DNA from: Aquisphaera insulae
GTDB taxonomy: Bacteria > Planctomycetota > Planctomycetia > Isosphaerales > Isosphaeraceae
Direction: 5' to 3'
Assembly (NCBI RefSeq): GCF_011064615.1
Contig: NZ_JAALJH010000070.1
Coordinates: forward strand, 1-49,198
Length of the DNA: 49,198 nucleotides
The translations under genes and the position numbers were made by a program. The notes below the pieces were generated by a model. The model saw only the letters and a program-made list of their open reading frames with translations. It ran no database searches and was not told the DNA's origin. This document shows, one piece after another, positions 17,272 through 25,895 of the stretch (position 1 is the first letter of the stretch; each line of letters begins with the position of its first letter).

Positions 17272-18489
17272 ATGACCACGAGACGACGCAACGCATGCCT
17301 CGGCCTGCTGGCCGCGATCGTCGGCCTCCCCCTGCCCGCGGCGATCGGCGACGAGTTCGACCGGCTCGATGGCGGCGTGCTCACAACACTCCTCCGCGAC
17401 ACGAAGACGCGGACGACCCGGTCGCTCGGCTTCCGCGACATGGAGGCCCTGCCCGCGATCCTGCGCGACAGCCGATCGCCGCTGATCGTGGTGAAGACCG
17501 ACGAGGGCAATCCCGCCCGCCTGCTCATCGCGCCGGGGTTCCACAAGCGGAAGGACGCCAAGGGCGGGCTCGTGCCGGTGCTGGTCATCGAGCGGTTCGA
17601 GACCTTCGAAGGCGGCGGTGGAGCTCGGGTGGCACGCGGGCGGGACCTCACCCTCTTCCCGGGCTTTCGCCTCGATCTCGACTCGGGGCGGATCGTCCCG
17701 GAGGGACTCGGCGGCGACCTCCTTTTCACCGCCCGCGGCGAGGACGACGGCAGCCTGGCCCCGATCGAGCCGGCCCTGCTGGCGATCCCGGAGTCGCGGC
17801 CCGGCCCGCCGGCCACGGCCGCGGCCGGCCCCTCCGCGGGCAAGGTCGTGGTGCCATCCGACTTCGCGGGCAAGTACCGGCTCGTCGCCGACGGCCAGTG
17901 GTCCGGCGAGCTGACGCTCCAGGTTGAGCCCGCCGGCGCGGTGAGCGGATCGTTCCTCTCGGACGGCACGGGGAGCGAGTCACCGGTCTCGGGCAAGGTC
18001 GAGGCCGACGGGCGACCCGTCGTCTCGTTCTCGATCCAGTTCCCGCGCGCCCGCCAGGACTTCACGGGTCGTCTCTGGTCCGACGGGAAGAACGTCCTCG
18101 CCGGCCTGTTCACCATGGGGCACCACGAGTCGAGCTTCGTGGCCGTCCGGGAAGGCGCGAACGCCCCGTCGGACTTGCACCTGGAGCTGGCTCCCGGTGT
18201 CGCCGTCGAGGGGAGCCCGCCTCAGGCCGAAGCGAAGAACCACACCTGGATCCGCGTCGCCATCGAGGCGGATTCAGACCGCTACCGGGTCCGGACCGAC
18301 CCGACCGGGAAGACGGCGGCGGAGTTGTCCGACCTGCTGAAGCAGGCCGTGAGCAGGGAGCCAGGCTGTCGGGTCGTCCTCGCGGTCCCGCCATCCACTC
18401 CTTATTCTCGCGTGCTGGCCGCCACGGAGGCGATCCGCGCTGCGGGGATCGCATCGATTCGCATCATGCCGGCGACCGAAGGGCCATGA
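17272..18489 (+). CDS. Exported protein of unknown function with ExbD-like C-terminus
   Basis: 405 aa with a signal peptide (CLGLLAAIVGLPLPAAIGD). I do not recognise the first 185 residues. Residues about 195-305 form a beta-rich domain (FAGKYRLVADGQWSGELTLQ to GLFTMGHHESSF). The last about 75 residues (RVRTDPTGKTAAELSDLLKQ to IRAAGIASIRIMP) follow the periplasmic fold of ExbD/TolR, including the CRVVLAVPPSTPYSRVLAAT strand-turn-helix, but no ExbD membrane anchor precedes it. It begins 53 bases after the acetyltransferase and converges on the TetR gene. Function unknown. Confidence 0.72.
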   Translation: MTTRRRNACLGLLAAIVGLPLPAAIGDEFDRLDGGVLTTLLRDTKTRTTRSLGFRDMEALPAILRDSRSPLIVVKTDEGNPARLLIAPGFHKRKDAKGGLVPVLVIERFETFEGGGGARVARGRDLTLFPGFRLDLDSGRIVPEGLGGDLLFTARGEDDGSLAPIEPALLAIPESRPGPPATAAAGPSAGKVVVPSDFAGKYRLVADGQWSGELTLQVEPAGAVSGSFLSDGTGSESPVSGKVEADGRPVVSFSIQFPRARQDFTGRLWSDGKNVLAGLFTMGHHESSFVAVREGANAPSDLHLELAPGVAVEGSPPQAEAKNHTWIRVAIEADSDRYRVRTDPTGKTAAELSDLLKQAVSREPGCRVVLAVPPSTPYSRVLAATEAIRAAGIASIRIMPATEGP

Positions 18490-18518
18490 ACCGAGCCGGA
18501 ACGCGACGACGGGGAAAC

Positions 18519-18543
18519 CGCCGCCGGAGAATCTCCGCCGGCG
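18519..18543. terminator. Imperfect GC hairpin between convergent genes
   Basis: CGCCGCCGGAG / CTCCGCCGGCG around a 3-base loop with one mismatch, between the stops of the exported protein and the TetR gene. There is no T-tract, so assignment as a terminator is tentative. Confidence 0.35.
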
Positions 18544-18593
18544 CCGATTGAAAGCGGTCGGACGCCTGGGTCCGGGACGTGAGCCTCGCGTCC

Positions 18594-19172
18594 TCACCCC
18601 GACGCTTTCAGCTTCGCGAGGATGTGCCGGGCGGATGTCTCGAAGCGACGCATGTCCTCGAAGGTTCGCGCGATCAGCATCGCTCCTTCAAGCGACGAGA
18701 GTATCAGGCGGGCCTCGTCCCGCGGGCTCGCGTCGAAGCGGAGCGAGCGGGACTTCTTGCCCTCGTCGAGGACGCGCCTCAGCCAGGCCTCGTGGTCCTC
18801 GAAGGACCGCCGGAGGTCCTCGACGACGGATGGAGCCAGGATCGTGACGTCGGCGGCGAGCATCCCGCAGAGGCACATCCGGTTGCCGACCTCGAGGGTG
18901 GCCCGGAAGACGGAGACGTAGCGGGCGAGCTTCCGATATGCATCGCGCTCGTCGCCGTCGATCTGGTCGAGGGAAGCCTTGACCTGGGCTCTCTGTCTCG
19001 CGATCAGGGCCAGGCAGAGTTCGGTCTTGCTGGGGAAGTGGTAGTGGATGCTCGCGGCCTTGATGCCGACGCGCTCGGCCACGTCGCGAAAGCTGAACGC
19101 GTTCAGCCCCCGCGTCTGGAGCAGATTCTGGGAGACGTCGAGCACGGCCTCACGAGTCTCGGTATTGGGCAT
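18594..19172 (-). CDS. TetR/AcrR-family transcriptional repressor
   Basis: 192 aa. The N-terminal HTH is typical of TetR: TREAVLDVSQNLLQTRG, then FSFRDVAERVGIKAASIHYH and FPSKTELCLAL (about residues 6-56). The C-terminal ligand domain is helical, with MCLCGMLAADVTILAP resembling AcuR-like members. Ligand unknown. Its own promoter contains an exact inverted repeat (19181-19198), so it almost certainly represses itself. The start ATG at 19172 lies only 5 bases from the -10, implying a leaderless message. It is divergent from the sigma-54 activator, which it may also control. Confidence 0.9.
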   Translation of the reverse strand: MPNTETREAVLDVSQNLLQTRGLNAFSFRDVAERVGIKAASIHYHFPSKTELCLALIARQRAQVKASLDQIDGDERDAYRKLARYVSVFRATLEVGNRMCLCGMLAADVTILAPSVVEDLRRSFEDHEAWLRRVLDEGKKSRSLRFDASPRDEARLILSSLEGAMLIARTFEDMRRFETSARHILAKLKASG

Positions 19173-19177
19173 GGCGG

Positions 19178-19206
19178 ATCCTACCTGCCGATAGGTAGAC
19201 GGTCAA
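19178..19206 (-). promoter_or_regulatory. TetR promoter with embedded operator
   Basis: Minus strand TTGACC (19206-19201), 17-base spacer, TAGGAT (19183-19178). The inverted repeat CTACCT-GCCGAT-AGGTAG at 19181-19198 fills the spacer and overlaps the -10, so bound repressor would exclude RNA polymerase. Six-base arms are exact. It is about 80 bases from the divergent start at 19276, whose weak -10 (TAAGAT, 19220-19225) puts its -35 region over one edge of the operator. Confidence 0.75.
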
Positions 19207-19275
19207 GGAGGAGCACCGATAAGATCTAGCCGGCTGTACGCTTCGTCCGTCGCGGACCGGACGGGAGTTCTGGAG

Positions 19276-21195
19276 ATGGCGTCGATGCGGGACGAAACGG
19301 CACGACCGTCGGGTTCGATTGATGACGAGATCGCGGCCTTGCGGGCGATCGTCGAAGGAACCGCGAGGAGCAAGGGCGAGGCCTTCTTCGAGTCGCTCGT
19401 GCGGCATCTCGCGCTCACGATCGGCGTGAATCATGCTTTCGTCGCCGAGTTCGCCGACGACGTCAAGCGGGCCCGGACGCTCGCCAACTGGGGCCATGGT
19501 GAGATCCTGGCGAATCTCGAGTTCGAGCTCGCCGGCACGCCCTGCGAGGACGTGGTGCGTGGAGGGCTCTGCCATCATCCTCTCGGCGTCCACGCGAAGT
19601 TCCCGCTCGATCGGGACCTGGCGGATCTCGGGATCGAAAGCTACCTGGGCGTCCCGTTGCTCGATGGGGCGGGGAAGGTCCTGGGGCATCTCGCCGTCTA
19701 TGATGAGCGGCCCATGCCTCCCGAGCCGCGTAAGCTCTTCATTTTTCGGATCTTTGCCGCAAGGGCGGCCGTTGAGCTGGAGAGGTTGAAGGTCGAGAAG
19801 AGGCTGGTCGAGAGCGAGCGTCGCTACCGCGAACTCTACGAAGAGGCACCCAACGCCTACGTGTCGCTGGGGGAGGATCTTCGACCGATCAGCGTCAATC
19901 GCCGCGCGACGCAGCTACTCGACCGGCCAGCGGAAGAGCTGCTCCGCGCGAGCATCCTGGATCGGTTCGCCGACACGCCTTCGGGCCGGGCCCGGGCCGA
20001 GCGCGCGTTCCGGGAGTGCCTGGCCGGCGAGGAGATCTCGGGGCTGGAGTTGGAGATGCGGCGACGAAACGGAGATGCTCTCTGGATCACCGCCTGGATC
20101 CGGCCGATGCGCGGCGACCGCGGCAGGCCCGAGGCCGTCCATTCGATCTGGTTGGACGTCACCGATCGCGTCCTCGCCGAGGCGGAGTCGGCCCGGCTGG
20201 CGGAGCAGAATTCGTACCTGCGTCAGGAGATCAACGCCGTCCACAACTTCGAGGAGATCGTCGGCCGGAGCGCGGCGATCGGCAGCGTTCTCGACAAGGT
20301 TCGCCGGGTCGCTCCCACGGACACGACGGTCCTGATCCTGGGCGAGACGGGCACGGGAAAGGAGTTGATCGCCCGGGCCATCCATTCCGCGAGTCGGAGG
20401 GCCGACAAGCCGCTGATCAAGGTCAACTGCGCGGCCCTGCCCGCGGGGCTGGTGGAGAGCGAGCTCTTCGGCCACGAGAAAGGGGCGTTCACCGGGGCGA
20501 TCGCCCGACGCGCGGGACGGTTCGAGATCGCCGACGGGGGATCGATCTTCCTCGACGAGATCGGCGAGCTGCCCGCGGAGGCCCAGGCCAAGCTGCTACG
20601 CATCCTTCAGGAGCATGAGTACGACGTCGTCGGTGGCCGTACGTCGAAGAAGGTCGACGTGCGTGTCATCGCGGCGACCAATCGCGACCTCGTCAAGGCC
20701 GTGGGCGAAAGGTCGTTCCGAGAGGACCTTTACTACCGCATCAGCGTCTTCCCGATCCAGCTCCCGCCGCTTCGAGAGCGAACGGACGACATCCCCCTGC
20801 TCGCGAGTTTTGCCCTCGAAAACGCCGCCGCGCGAGTCGGCAGGCGTTTCAAGGGGATCGCTCCAGAGACCATGCGCCGGCTCGTCGCTTACCCGTGGCC
20901 GGGGAACGTCCGCGAGCTGGAGAACGTGGTGGAGCGGGCTGTCATTCTCTCGGCTGGACCCGTGCTGAACGTCGACCCCGACACGCTCCGGCTCCCCGTC
21001 GCCGAGGAGTCGGCCGAGACCTCGAGCTCCCTCGAGCAGGTGGAGCGTGACCACATCCTGGCAGCCCTTCGGAAGGCCGCATGGGTCATCGAGGGGCCAC
21101 GAGGGGCGGCGGCGGCCCTCGGCCTCCATCCGAACACGCTACGCAGTCGCCTCAAAAAGCTCGGCATTTCCCGGCCAGCCCACGAAACCTCGTAG
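19276..21195 (+). CDS. Sigma-54-dependent activator with GAF and PAS sensors
   Basis: 639 aa. A GAF-like domain (about 30-170), a PAS domain (about 182-300, ending SIWLDVTDR), a short coiled linker, then the AAA+ domain: Walker A GETGTGKE at 356-363, sigma-54-contacting GAFTGA at 403-408, Walker B GSIFLDEIG about 422-430, and arginine-finger region FREDLYYRISVFPI. A Fis-type HTH ends the protein (AAAALGLHPNTLRSRLKKLG). The layout matches FhlA/NorR-like activators that sense a small molecule in the cytoplasm. ATG 19276 follows GGGAGTTCTGGAG. No -24/-12 promoter was recognised nearby, so its targets are unknown. Confidence 0.93.
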   Translation: MASMRDETARPSGSIDDEIAALRAIVEGTARSKGEAFFESLVRHLALTIGVNHAFVAEFADDVKRARTLANWGHGEILANLEFELAGTPCEDVVRGGLCHHPLGVHAKFPLDRDLADLGIESYLGVPLLDGAGKVLGHLAVYDERPMPPEPRKLFIFRIFAARAAVELERLKVEKRLVESERRYRELYEEAPNAYVSLGEDLRPISVNRRATQLLDRPAEELLRASILDRFADTPSGRARAERAFRECLAGEEISGLELEMRRRNGDALWITAWIRPMRGDRGRPEAVHSIWLDVTDRVLAEAESARLAEQNSYLRQEINAVHNFEEIVGRSAAIGSVLDKVRRVAPTDTTVLILGETGTGKELIARAIHSASRRADKPLIKVNCAALPAGLVESELFGHEKGAFTGAIARRAGRFEIADGGSIFLDEIGELPAEAQAKLLRILQEHEYDVVGGRTSKKVDVRVIAATNRDLVKAVGERSFREDLYYRISVFPIQLPPLRERTDDIPLLASFALENAAARVGRRFKGIAPETMRRLVAYPWPGNVRELENVVERAVILSAGPVLNVDPDTLRLPVAEESAETSSSLEQVERDHILAALRKAAWVIEGPRGAAAALGLHPNTLRSRLKKLGISRPAHETS

Positions 21196-21216
21196 CTCGC
21201 CCACGAGATTTCGTGG
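21180..21216. repeat. Inverted repeat over the activator stop codon
   Basis: CCACGAAACCTCGT (21180-21193) and ACGAGATTTCGTGG (21203-21216): 14-bp arms with one mismatch and a 9-base loop. It spans the TAG of the sigma-54 activator. No T-tract follows on either strand, so it may be a hairpin or a protein-binding site rather than a classic terminator. Confidence 0.6.
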
Positions 21217-21425
21217 CGAATCCACCATCCGCATTCCGCCCCCGCGTTCGGTCCCGCTCGCGCCAGGAATTCCATGCCCTGGCCACGAAGCAACATGCGG
21301 CATCGAGTCCACCGTCCGCCGGCGCGCGGCACGCCAATCGCACTTGACCTGAGAAGGTTCGACCGCCTGAGCGCAGAATTCACGTGTGCTCATTCGACGT
21401 CTGAATGACTTCCAGGAGATCGTCG

Positions 21426-21674
21426 ATGCGCCTTTGTAACCGTCGCGCCTTGCTCGCCGTTCCGTTCCTGCTGGCGGCCCTGGCCTTCCCCGGCTGCGCG
21501 CCCGGAGAGCCGGAGGCAGGCAAGAAGGGGGGAGCCATGGACAACGGCGCCATGCAGAAGGAAGCAATGGGCGGAATGATGGACAAGGGCAAGATGGACG
21601 GCGGCGCCATGGACAAGGGCAAGATGGACGGCGGCGCCATGGACAAGGGCAAGATGGTTGGAGCTTCGAAGTAA
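21426..21674 (+). CDS. Methionine-rich repeat lipoprotein
   Basis: 82 aa. A lipoprotein signal peptide (RRALLAVPFLLAALAFPGC) ends in a lipobox whose cysteine, residue 24, would be lipidated. The remaining about 58 residues are mostly Met, Gly, Lys and Asp, built from decads of the form MDKGKMDGGA, and resemble MxKDx-type repeat proteins. Twelve methionines lie after the cysteine. Such Met arrays either bind Cu(I) or act as sacrificial methionines for oxidants. The ATG at 21426 has GGAG about 12 bases upstream; an ATG at 21405 is also possible. Its repeats suggest recent slippage growth. MsrP, which repairs oxidised methionine in the envelope, lies 5 kb downstream. Confidence 0.72.
   Translation: MRLCNRRALLAVPFLLAALAFPGCAPGEPEAGKKGGAMDNGAMQKEAMGGMMDKGKMDGGAMDKGKMDGGAMDKGKMVGASK
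21579..21656 (+). repeat. 30-bp tandem repeat, 2.6 copies, in the Met-rich gene
   Basis: Two full units start at 21579 and 21609 and a partial one at 21639. The units appear identical. Each encodes ten residues, MDKGKMDGGA. Perfect identity between units points to recent duplication. Confidence 0.9.
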
Positions 21675-21756
21675 CGTCGCCCGTACAGGGCGGACGAGGA
21701 GCATCAGCGCCGTCTATTCCCGGGAGGCGGACCGGACGCTCGGTTCCTGTCTTGAG

Positions 21757-24003
21757 ATGCGTGCCATGCCATCATCCGCGTCGAACCCTCAGGTATCGCC
21801 GATCGCGTCGCCTTACGGCCTGGTCGCCATGGGCGATGTCGGCGAGACGGTCTCGTTCGGGCCGCCCGGTGATTCGTCGCCCGATGGCGGAGGCTGGGGC
21901 AGTTCGGTCGTTGCGGGAGCGGTGCCGCGCTTCGGGTTCCTGCGTCCGCCCCGTGAGCAGGGAGACCTCGGTCGGTTGGCCCATTACCGAGTCAAGAGAC
22001 CAATCGGCGAGGGAGCAACCAGCCTCGTCTTCCTGGCCGAGGACACCCACCTGGCTCGGCCGGTCGCCCTCAAGGTGATCAGGCCGGAACTCGCCGACGG
22101 GCCGGAGGTCCGGGAGCGGTTCGTCCGAGAAGCCCAGGCGTTGGCCGCGATCCGTCACGACCACATCGTGACGATCTACCAGGTGGGCCGGGATGGCGGT
22201 GTCCTCTTCCTGGCCATGGAATGCCTGCGGGGCGTATCGCTGCAGGGCTGGCTGGAGCGCGGCCGGAAGCCGTCGACGGAGCTCATCCTGCGGCTCGGCA
22301 GGGAGATCGCCTCGGGACTGGCGGCGGCGCATCGCGAGGGCCTCGTGCATCGCGATATCAAGCCGGCCAACATCTGGCTGGAAGCCCCTTCGGGACGGGT
22401 CAAGATCCTCGACTTTGGCATGGCCCGTTCCGAACGGGACGCGTCGATCACCCACGCCGGGACGGTCATGGGAACCCCGGCCTACATGGCGCCGGAGCAA
22501 GCCCGAGGCGAGGCGGCCGGCCCCGGCTCCGACCTCTTCAGCCTGGGGTGCGTCCTCTACCGCCTCTGCGTGGGGAAGCAACCGTTTGAAGGCGGGTCGA
22601 TCCTGGCCGTACTTTCGGCGCTGGCATCGGAGACCCCCCGCACGCTCCGGGAGATCGAGCCCGACGTCAATCCGGCACTTGATGATCTGGTGATGCGACT
22701 GCTGGCGAAGGACCCATCGGCCCGGCCTGCATCGGCGCAGGCGGTGGTGGAGGCCATCAAGGCAATCGAGCTCGGAATCCAGGCCGAACGGCAAACGATG
22801 AAGCCCTCGGACGTGTCGCATCAGCCGGCGGACGGGATGGCCCCGGCACCGGTCGATGTCACCACCGGGAGCTCTCAGGACGGACTCCGACGCGAGCCGC
22901 GCCCGAAATGCGCAGTCCGGACCATGGCCGGAGTCCTTGCCGCAACGGTGGCGGCCGGTGCGATCTTCATCGCCCGGCAACGTCAGGTCACGCTCCCGGC
23001 GGTGAATCCGGCGCCCGCGGTCATCGCCTTCGATGCAGCCAGGTCGAGGGGCGAGGAGACGACCTCTGCCCTTCCGCAAATCGATCACGATCGGCCGAAT
23101 TCGGATGTGGCCCTGACCACGGTGCCCGGGAAAGACGCCAAGCCACTCGCCGGCCGAGCCGGGTTGGCTGCCATTCTCGAAGCAAATCCAGGCGCCAGTC
23201 GACAGGAGGCGAGTACACGACCTCTGGAGGATCGACCGCCCGGCGCCGAGTGGCCCCCACGGCAAAGAATCGGCCACGAAGACGCGCTGCTGCCGCCCTC
23301 CAGTCCGATGCCCTTCCCCCCGGCGACCGTCGCGATGCCGAGTCGGGATGACTGGGGCCCGCCCATCGACCCCGACGGAGACTGTACGTTCGAAGTCGAC
23401 GATACGGGCCACGAGATCAGGATCGCAGTCCCGGGCACGCCCCACGTCCTGAGTGCCGAGCTCGGCCGCCGGAATGCCCCTCGCTTGCTCCGGCCAATGC
23501 GAGGCGATTTCGACGTCATCGTGAACGTGACGGGGGTTTCCAATCCTTCGGGCCGCGCGACGATGAAGGAATACGCCCCGTACCACGGTGCTGGGATCCT
23601 CCTTTGGCAGGATGAGGGGAATTACCTCCGTCTCGAGATCGCCGCCGACATCCATCGAGGTAAGCCCCGTTCATACGCCAATTTCGAGCTCCGCAAGGGC
23701 GGCTCTCTGGCCGTCTCGAGGGGGCTGGAGATCAGGAACGGCTCGACGCGCCTCCGGCTCGAGCGACGGGGGACTGAAGTGCGTGCGGCCTTCGGGCCCG
23801 ACGGCGTGTTCTGGACCTGGTTCTCACCGATGGCGGTGGATTTCGACGACGAGCTGCGCGTCGGGATCGTCGCGATCAATTCCGCCACGAAGCCGCTGAA
23901 CGTCGGGCTGGAGGTGCTTTCGATCGCCGGGAAAGGCCCGGCCGACGGCAGGCTCGAAGGGAAAGACGGGCCTCAAAGTAACATCAACATGAAATCACCT
24001 TAG
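21757..24003 (+). CDS. Transmembrane serine/threonine kinase with DUF1349 extracytoplasmic domain
   Basis: 748 aa. Kinase domain about 78-338: glycine loop IGEGATSLVF, catalytic lysine VALKVI (K106), HRDIKPAN (catalytic loop, about 198), DFGMA (about 219) and APE in MAPEQ. A low-complexity juxtamembrane stretch leads to one membrane helix (MAGVLAATVAAGAIFIA, about 389-405). The outer part ends in a DUF1349-like concanavalin-type domain (residues about 590-735), with FDVIVNVTG, GILLWQDEGNYLRLE and VFWTWFSP. DUF1349 domains are glucanase/lectin-like, so the kinase may sense a polysaccharide or the cell surface. Start ATG 21757 or 21766; the frame runs up to 21658 and overlaps the lipoprotein gene. 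Confidence 0.9.
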   Translation: MRAMPSSASNPQVSPIASPYGLVAMGDVGETVSFGPPGDSSPDGGGWGSSVVAGAVPRFGFLRPPREQGDLGRLAHYRVKRPIGEGATSLVFLAEDTHLARPVALKVIRPELADGPEVRERFVREAQALAAIRHDHIVTIYQVGRDGGVLFLAMECLRGVSLQGWLERGRKPSTELILRLGREIASGLAAAHREGLVHRDIKPANIWLEAPSGRVKILDFGMARSERDASITHAGTVMGTPAYMAPEQARGEAAGPGSDLFSLGCVLYRLCVGKQPFEGGSILAVLSALASETPRTLREIEPDVNPALDDLVMRLLAKDPSARPASAQAVVEAIKAIELGIQAERQTMKPSDVSHQPADGMAPAPVDVTTGSSQDGLRREPRPKCAVRTMAGVLAATVAAGAIFIARQRQVTLPAVNPAPAVIAFDAARSRGEETTSALPQIDHDRPNSDVALTTVPGKDAKPLAGRAGLAAILEANPGASRQEASTRPLEDRPPGAEWPPRQRIGHEDALLPPSSPMPFPPATVAMPSRDDWGPPIDPDGDCTFEVDDTGHEIRIAVPGTPHVLSAELGRRNAPRLLRPMRGDFDVIVNVTGVSNPSGRATMKEYAPYHGAGILLWQDEGNYLRLEIAADIHRGKPRSYANFELRKGGSLAVSRGLEIRNGSTRLRLERRGTEVRAAFGPDGVFWTWFSPMAVDFDDELRVGIVAINSATKPLNVGLEVLSIAGKGPADGRLEGKDGPQSNINMKSP

Positions 24004-24012
24004 CACTATAAT
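23984..24012 (+). promoter_or_regulatory. Candidate promoter of the redox cluster
   Basis: TCAACA (23984-23989), 17-base spacer, consensus TATAAT (24007-24012). It begins in the last codons of the kinase gene and lies 63 bases before the first redoxin gene. The segment is markedly AT-richer than its surroundings. Confidence 0.6.
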
Positions 24013-24074
24013 TCGTTGAAACCACCTCACGCCTCAGTCGCATCGATGGGTCCGCTTCCGGAAGGAGAACGTCC

Positions 24075-24848
24075 ATGAGCCGCCGTCCTGCTCGTCATGT
24101 ACCGTTGATCCTGTCGACCCTCGGGGCATCCCTTGTCACGCTCACGACCGCCGCGACGCTCCTCGCCCAGGAGCCCGCGAAGGATGCGGGGAATGCTCCC
24201 GTCCGCAAGGAGCTCGAGGCGTTTCGCGAGAGGATGGCGAAGACCGCGCCCCCGGACCGCCTCAAGGCTTATGAGGATGGGATCGAGGAGGTGCGCAGAT
24301 CCGGCGTGATCGAGAAGGCCTTGAAGGTCGGAAATCGGGCGCCGGACTTCGAACTCTCGGACGCGACCGGCAAGAAGGTCAAGCTCTCGGAACTCATCGC
24401 CCGCGGCCCGGTCGTCTTGACCTGGTATCGAGGAGGCTGGTGCCCCTACTGCAACATCGCCCTCCGGGGACTCCACAGGAGCCTGCCGGAGATCCGATCT
24501 GCCGGCGCCAGCCTGGTGGCGATCTCGCCGGAGACGCCCGACAACAGCCTGAGCACCGCGGAGAAGAACCAGCTCGACTTCGAAGTGCTGAGCGACCGTG
24601 GCAGCAAGGCCGCGCGAGCCTACGGCATTTCCTACAAGATCCCCAGTGTCGTCGCCGAGCAATTCAAGGGGAGGCTCGACCTGGCCAGGTATAACGGGGA
24701 CGACTCGGGAGAGCTGCCGCTCGGCGCGACCTACGTCGTCGACCGCGGAGGGGTCATCCGCTACGCATTCGTCGACGCGGATTACCGGAAACGAGCAGAG
24801 CCGTCCGAAGTGATCGCCGAGCTCCGACGTCTGGATAGGCAGCCTTGA
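24075..24848 (+). CDS. Exported AhpC/TSA-type redoxin with CPYC motif
   Basis: 257 aa with a signal peptide (VPLILSTLGASLVTLTTAATLLAQ). A helical spacer (about 40-80) precedes the thioredoxin-fold domain that starts at VGNRAPDFELSD. The active site is RGGWCPYCNIALRGL with C123 and C126, as in the peroxiredoxin-like AhpC/TSA group. SPETPDNSLSTAEKNQLDFEV and GATYVVDRGGVIRYAFVDADY complete the fold. It probably reduces peroxides or disulfides outside the cytoplasm. The ATG at 24075 has GGAAGGAGAACGTCC immediately upstream. It is the first gene of a five-gene run of envelope redox proteins on the same strand. Confidence 0.87.
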   Translation: MSRRPARHVPLILSTLGASLVTLTTAATLLAQEPAKDAGNAPVRKELEAFRERMAKTAPPDRLKAYEDGIEEVRRSGVIEKALKVGNRAPDFELSDATGKKVKLSELIARGPVVLTWYRGGWCPYCNIALRGLHRSLPEIRSAGASLVAISPETPDNSLSTAEKNQLDFEVLSDRGSKAARAYGISYKIPSVVAEQFKGRLDLARYNGDDSGELPLGATYVVDRGGVIRYAFVDADYRKRAEPSEVIAELRRLDRQP

Positions 24849-24938
24849 TCACTCGGCCGTCACGACTTCGCCTCGAAGCAGGGAATCCGGGCCGCCCCCC
24901 ATGGCCCGGCGTCATCACGAAAACGGGATTTCACCATC

Positions 24939-25802
24939 ATGCGAGCCTTGATTCACTGCCTCCTGATCCCGGTCGCCTCGCTGGCCTTCCTGGGGCGCGA
25001 CGCCGTCGGGCAGGAGACCGGTCGGCGAGATGCGCCCAGGCGTGCGGTCCTCGTCGAGCTGTACACCTCGCAGGGGTGCGACATGTGCCCCACCGCCGAG
25101 AAGATCCTGGGGACTCTCGCCGAGGGGAACCGGATGATCGTCCCGGTCGCCTTCCACGTCGATTACTTCAACCAGCCCTGGAAGGACGTCTTCTCCGATC
25201 CGCTCTACAGCCAGAGGCAGATGACGTATAACGACCTCTATACGGGGCCGAAGCATCCCGACTACGGGCTCTATTACACGCCGATGCTGATGATCGACGG
25301 CGTGGAAACGGTCAACGGCCGCGACGCCGCGGCGGCCGCGGCGGCGATCCGTCGTGCCCTGGCGAGGAAGCCGGCCGTGGGGCTCCGGGTCGCCGTCGAT
25401 GTGAAGCCGGGCGGACTCTCGGGCTCGGCTGAGATCAGGGTGACGAGCCTTTCGGCGCGGGCGGAGAAGACGCCACTGCTCGCCTGCGCCGTGCTCCGCG
25501 AGGACGGCGTCGTCACCGACATCGGATCGGGCGAGAACAAGGGCAAGTCGCTCGTGGCGCGGTTCCCGGCGCGCGTGACGAAGTACGAGTTCATCGAGCT
25601 CGACGGCAGAGCACCCCGGACGCAACGACTCAGTTTCGACGTCGGGCCGACCTGGAACCAGAAGAAACTACGCCTCGCCGTGTTCATCCAGGACAAGCGT
25701 ACCGGCGTGGTCCATCAGGCCGTCGACCTCCCCTGGGAATCGACCGCGACCGACGCACCATCCTCGAGGCCGGGGACTGAAACGGCCGGAACATCGCGCT
25801 GA
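24939..25802 (+). CDS. Exported DUF1223 thioredoxin-fold protein
   Basis: 287 aa. Signal peptide MRALIHCLLIPVASLAFLG. The DUF1223 start is clear: VLVELYTSQGCDMCPTAEK with C47 and C50, then PVAFHVDYFNQPWKDVFSD and YYTPMLMIDGVETVNGRD. The family is thioredoxin-like and secreted; its biochemical role is not established. The C-terminal about 130 residues form a beta-rich domain. It lies 91 bases after the first redoxin and before the second, which suggests a shared role in envelope thiol chemistry. Confidence 0.87.
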   Translation: MRALIHCLLIPVASLAFLGRDAVGQETGRRDAPRRAVLVELYTSQGCDMCPTAEKILGTLAEGNRMIVPVAFHVDYFNQPWKDVFSDPLYSQRQMTYNDLYTGPKHPDYGLYYTPMLMIDGVETVNGRDAAAAAAAIRRALARKPAVGLRVAVDVKPGGLSGSAEIRVTSLSARAEKTPLLACAVLREDGVVTDIGSGENKGKSLVARFPARVTKYEFIELDGRAPRTQRLSFDVGPTWNQKKLRLAVFIQDKRTGVVHQAVDLPWESTATDAPSSRPGTETAGTSR

Positions 25803-25895
25803 TCATCGGCCTCACAAGTTCGATCGCTCCTTCCCGGTCGAGGTCAAATGGCTCTCTCGCGTTCCTCAAGCGTGTCCTCTCGGAGACCAACCCCA

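Noticed and set aside
21579..21656. CRISPR-like repeats
   Set aside because: Units are directly adjacent without spacers and encode in-frame decads of a lipoprotein.
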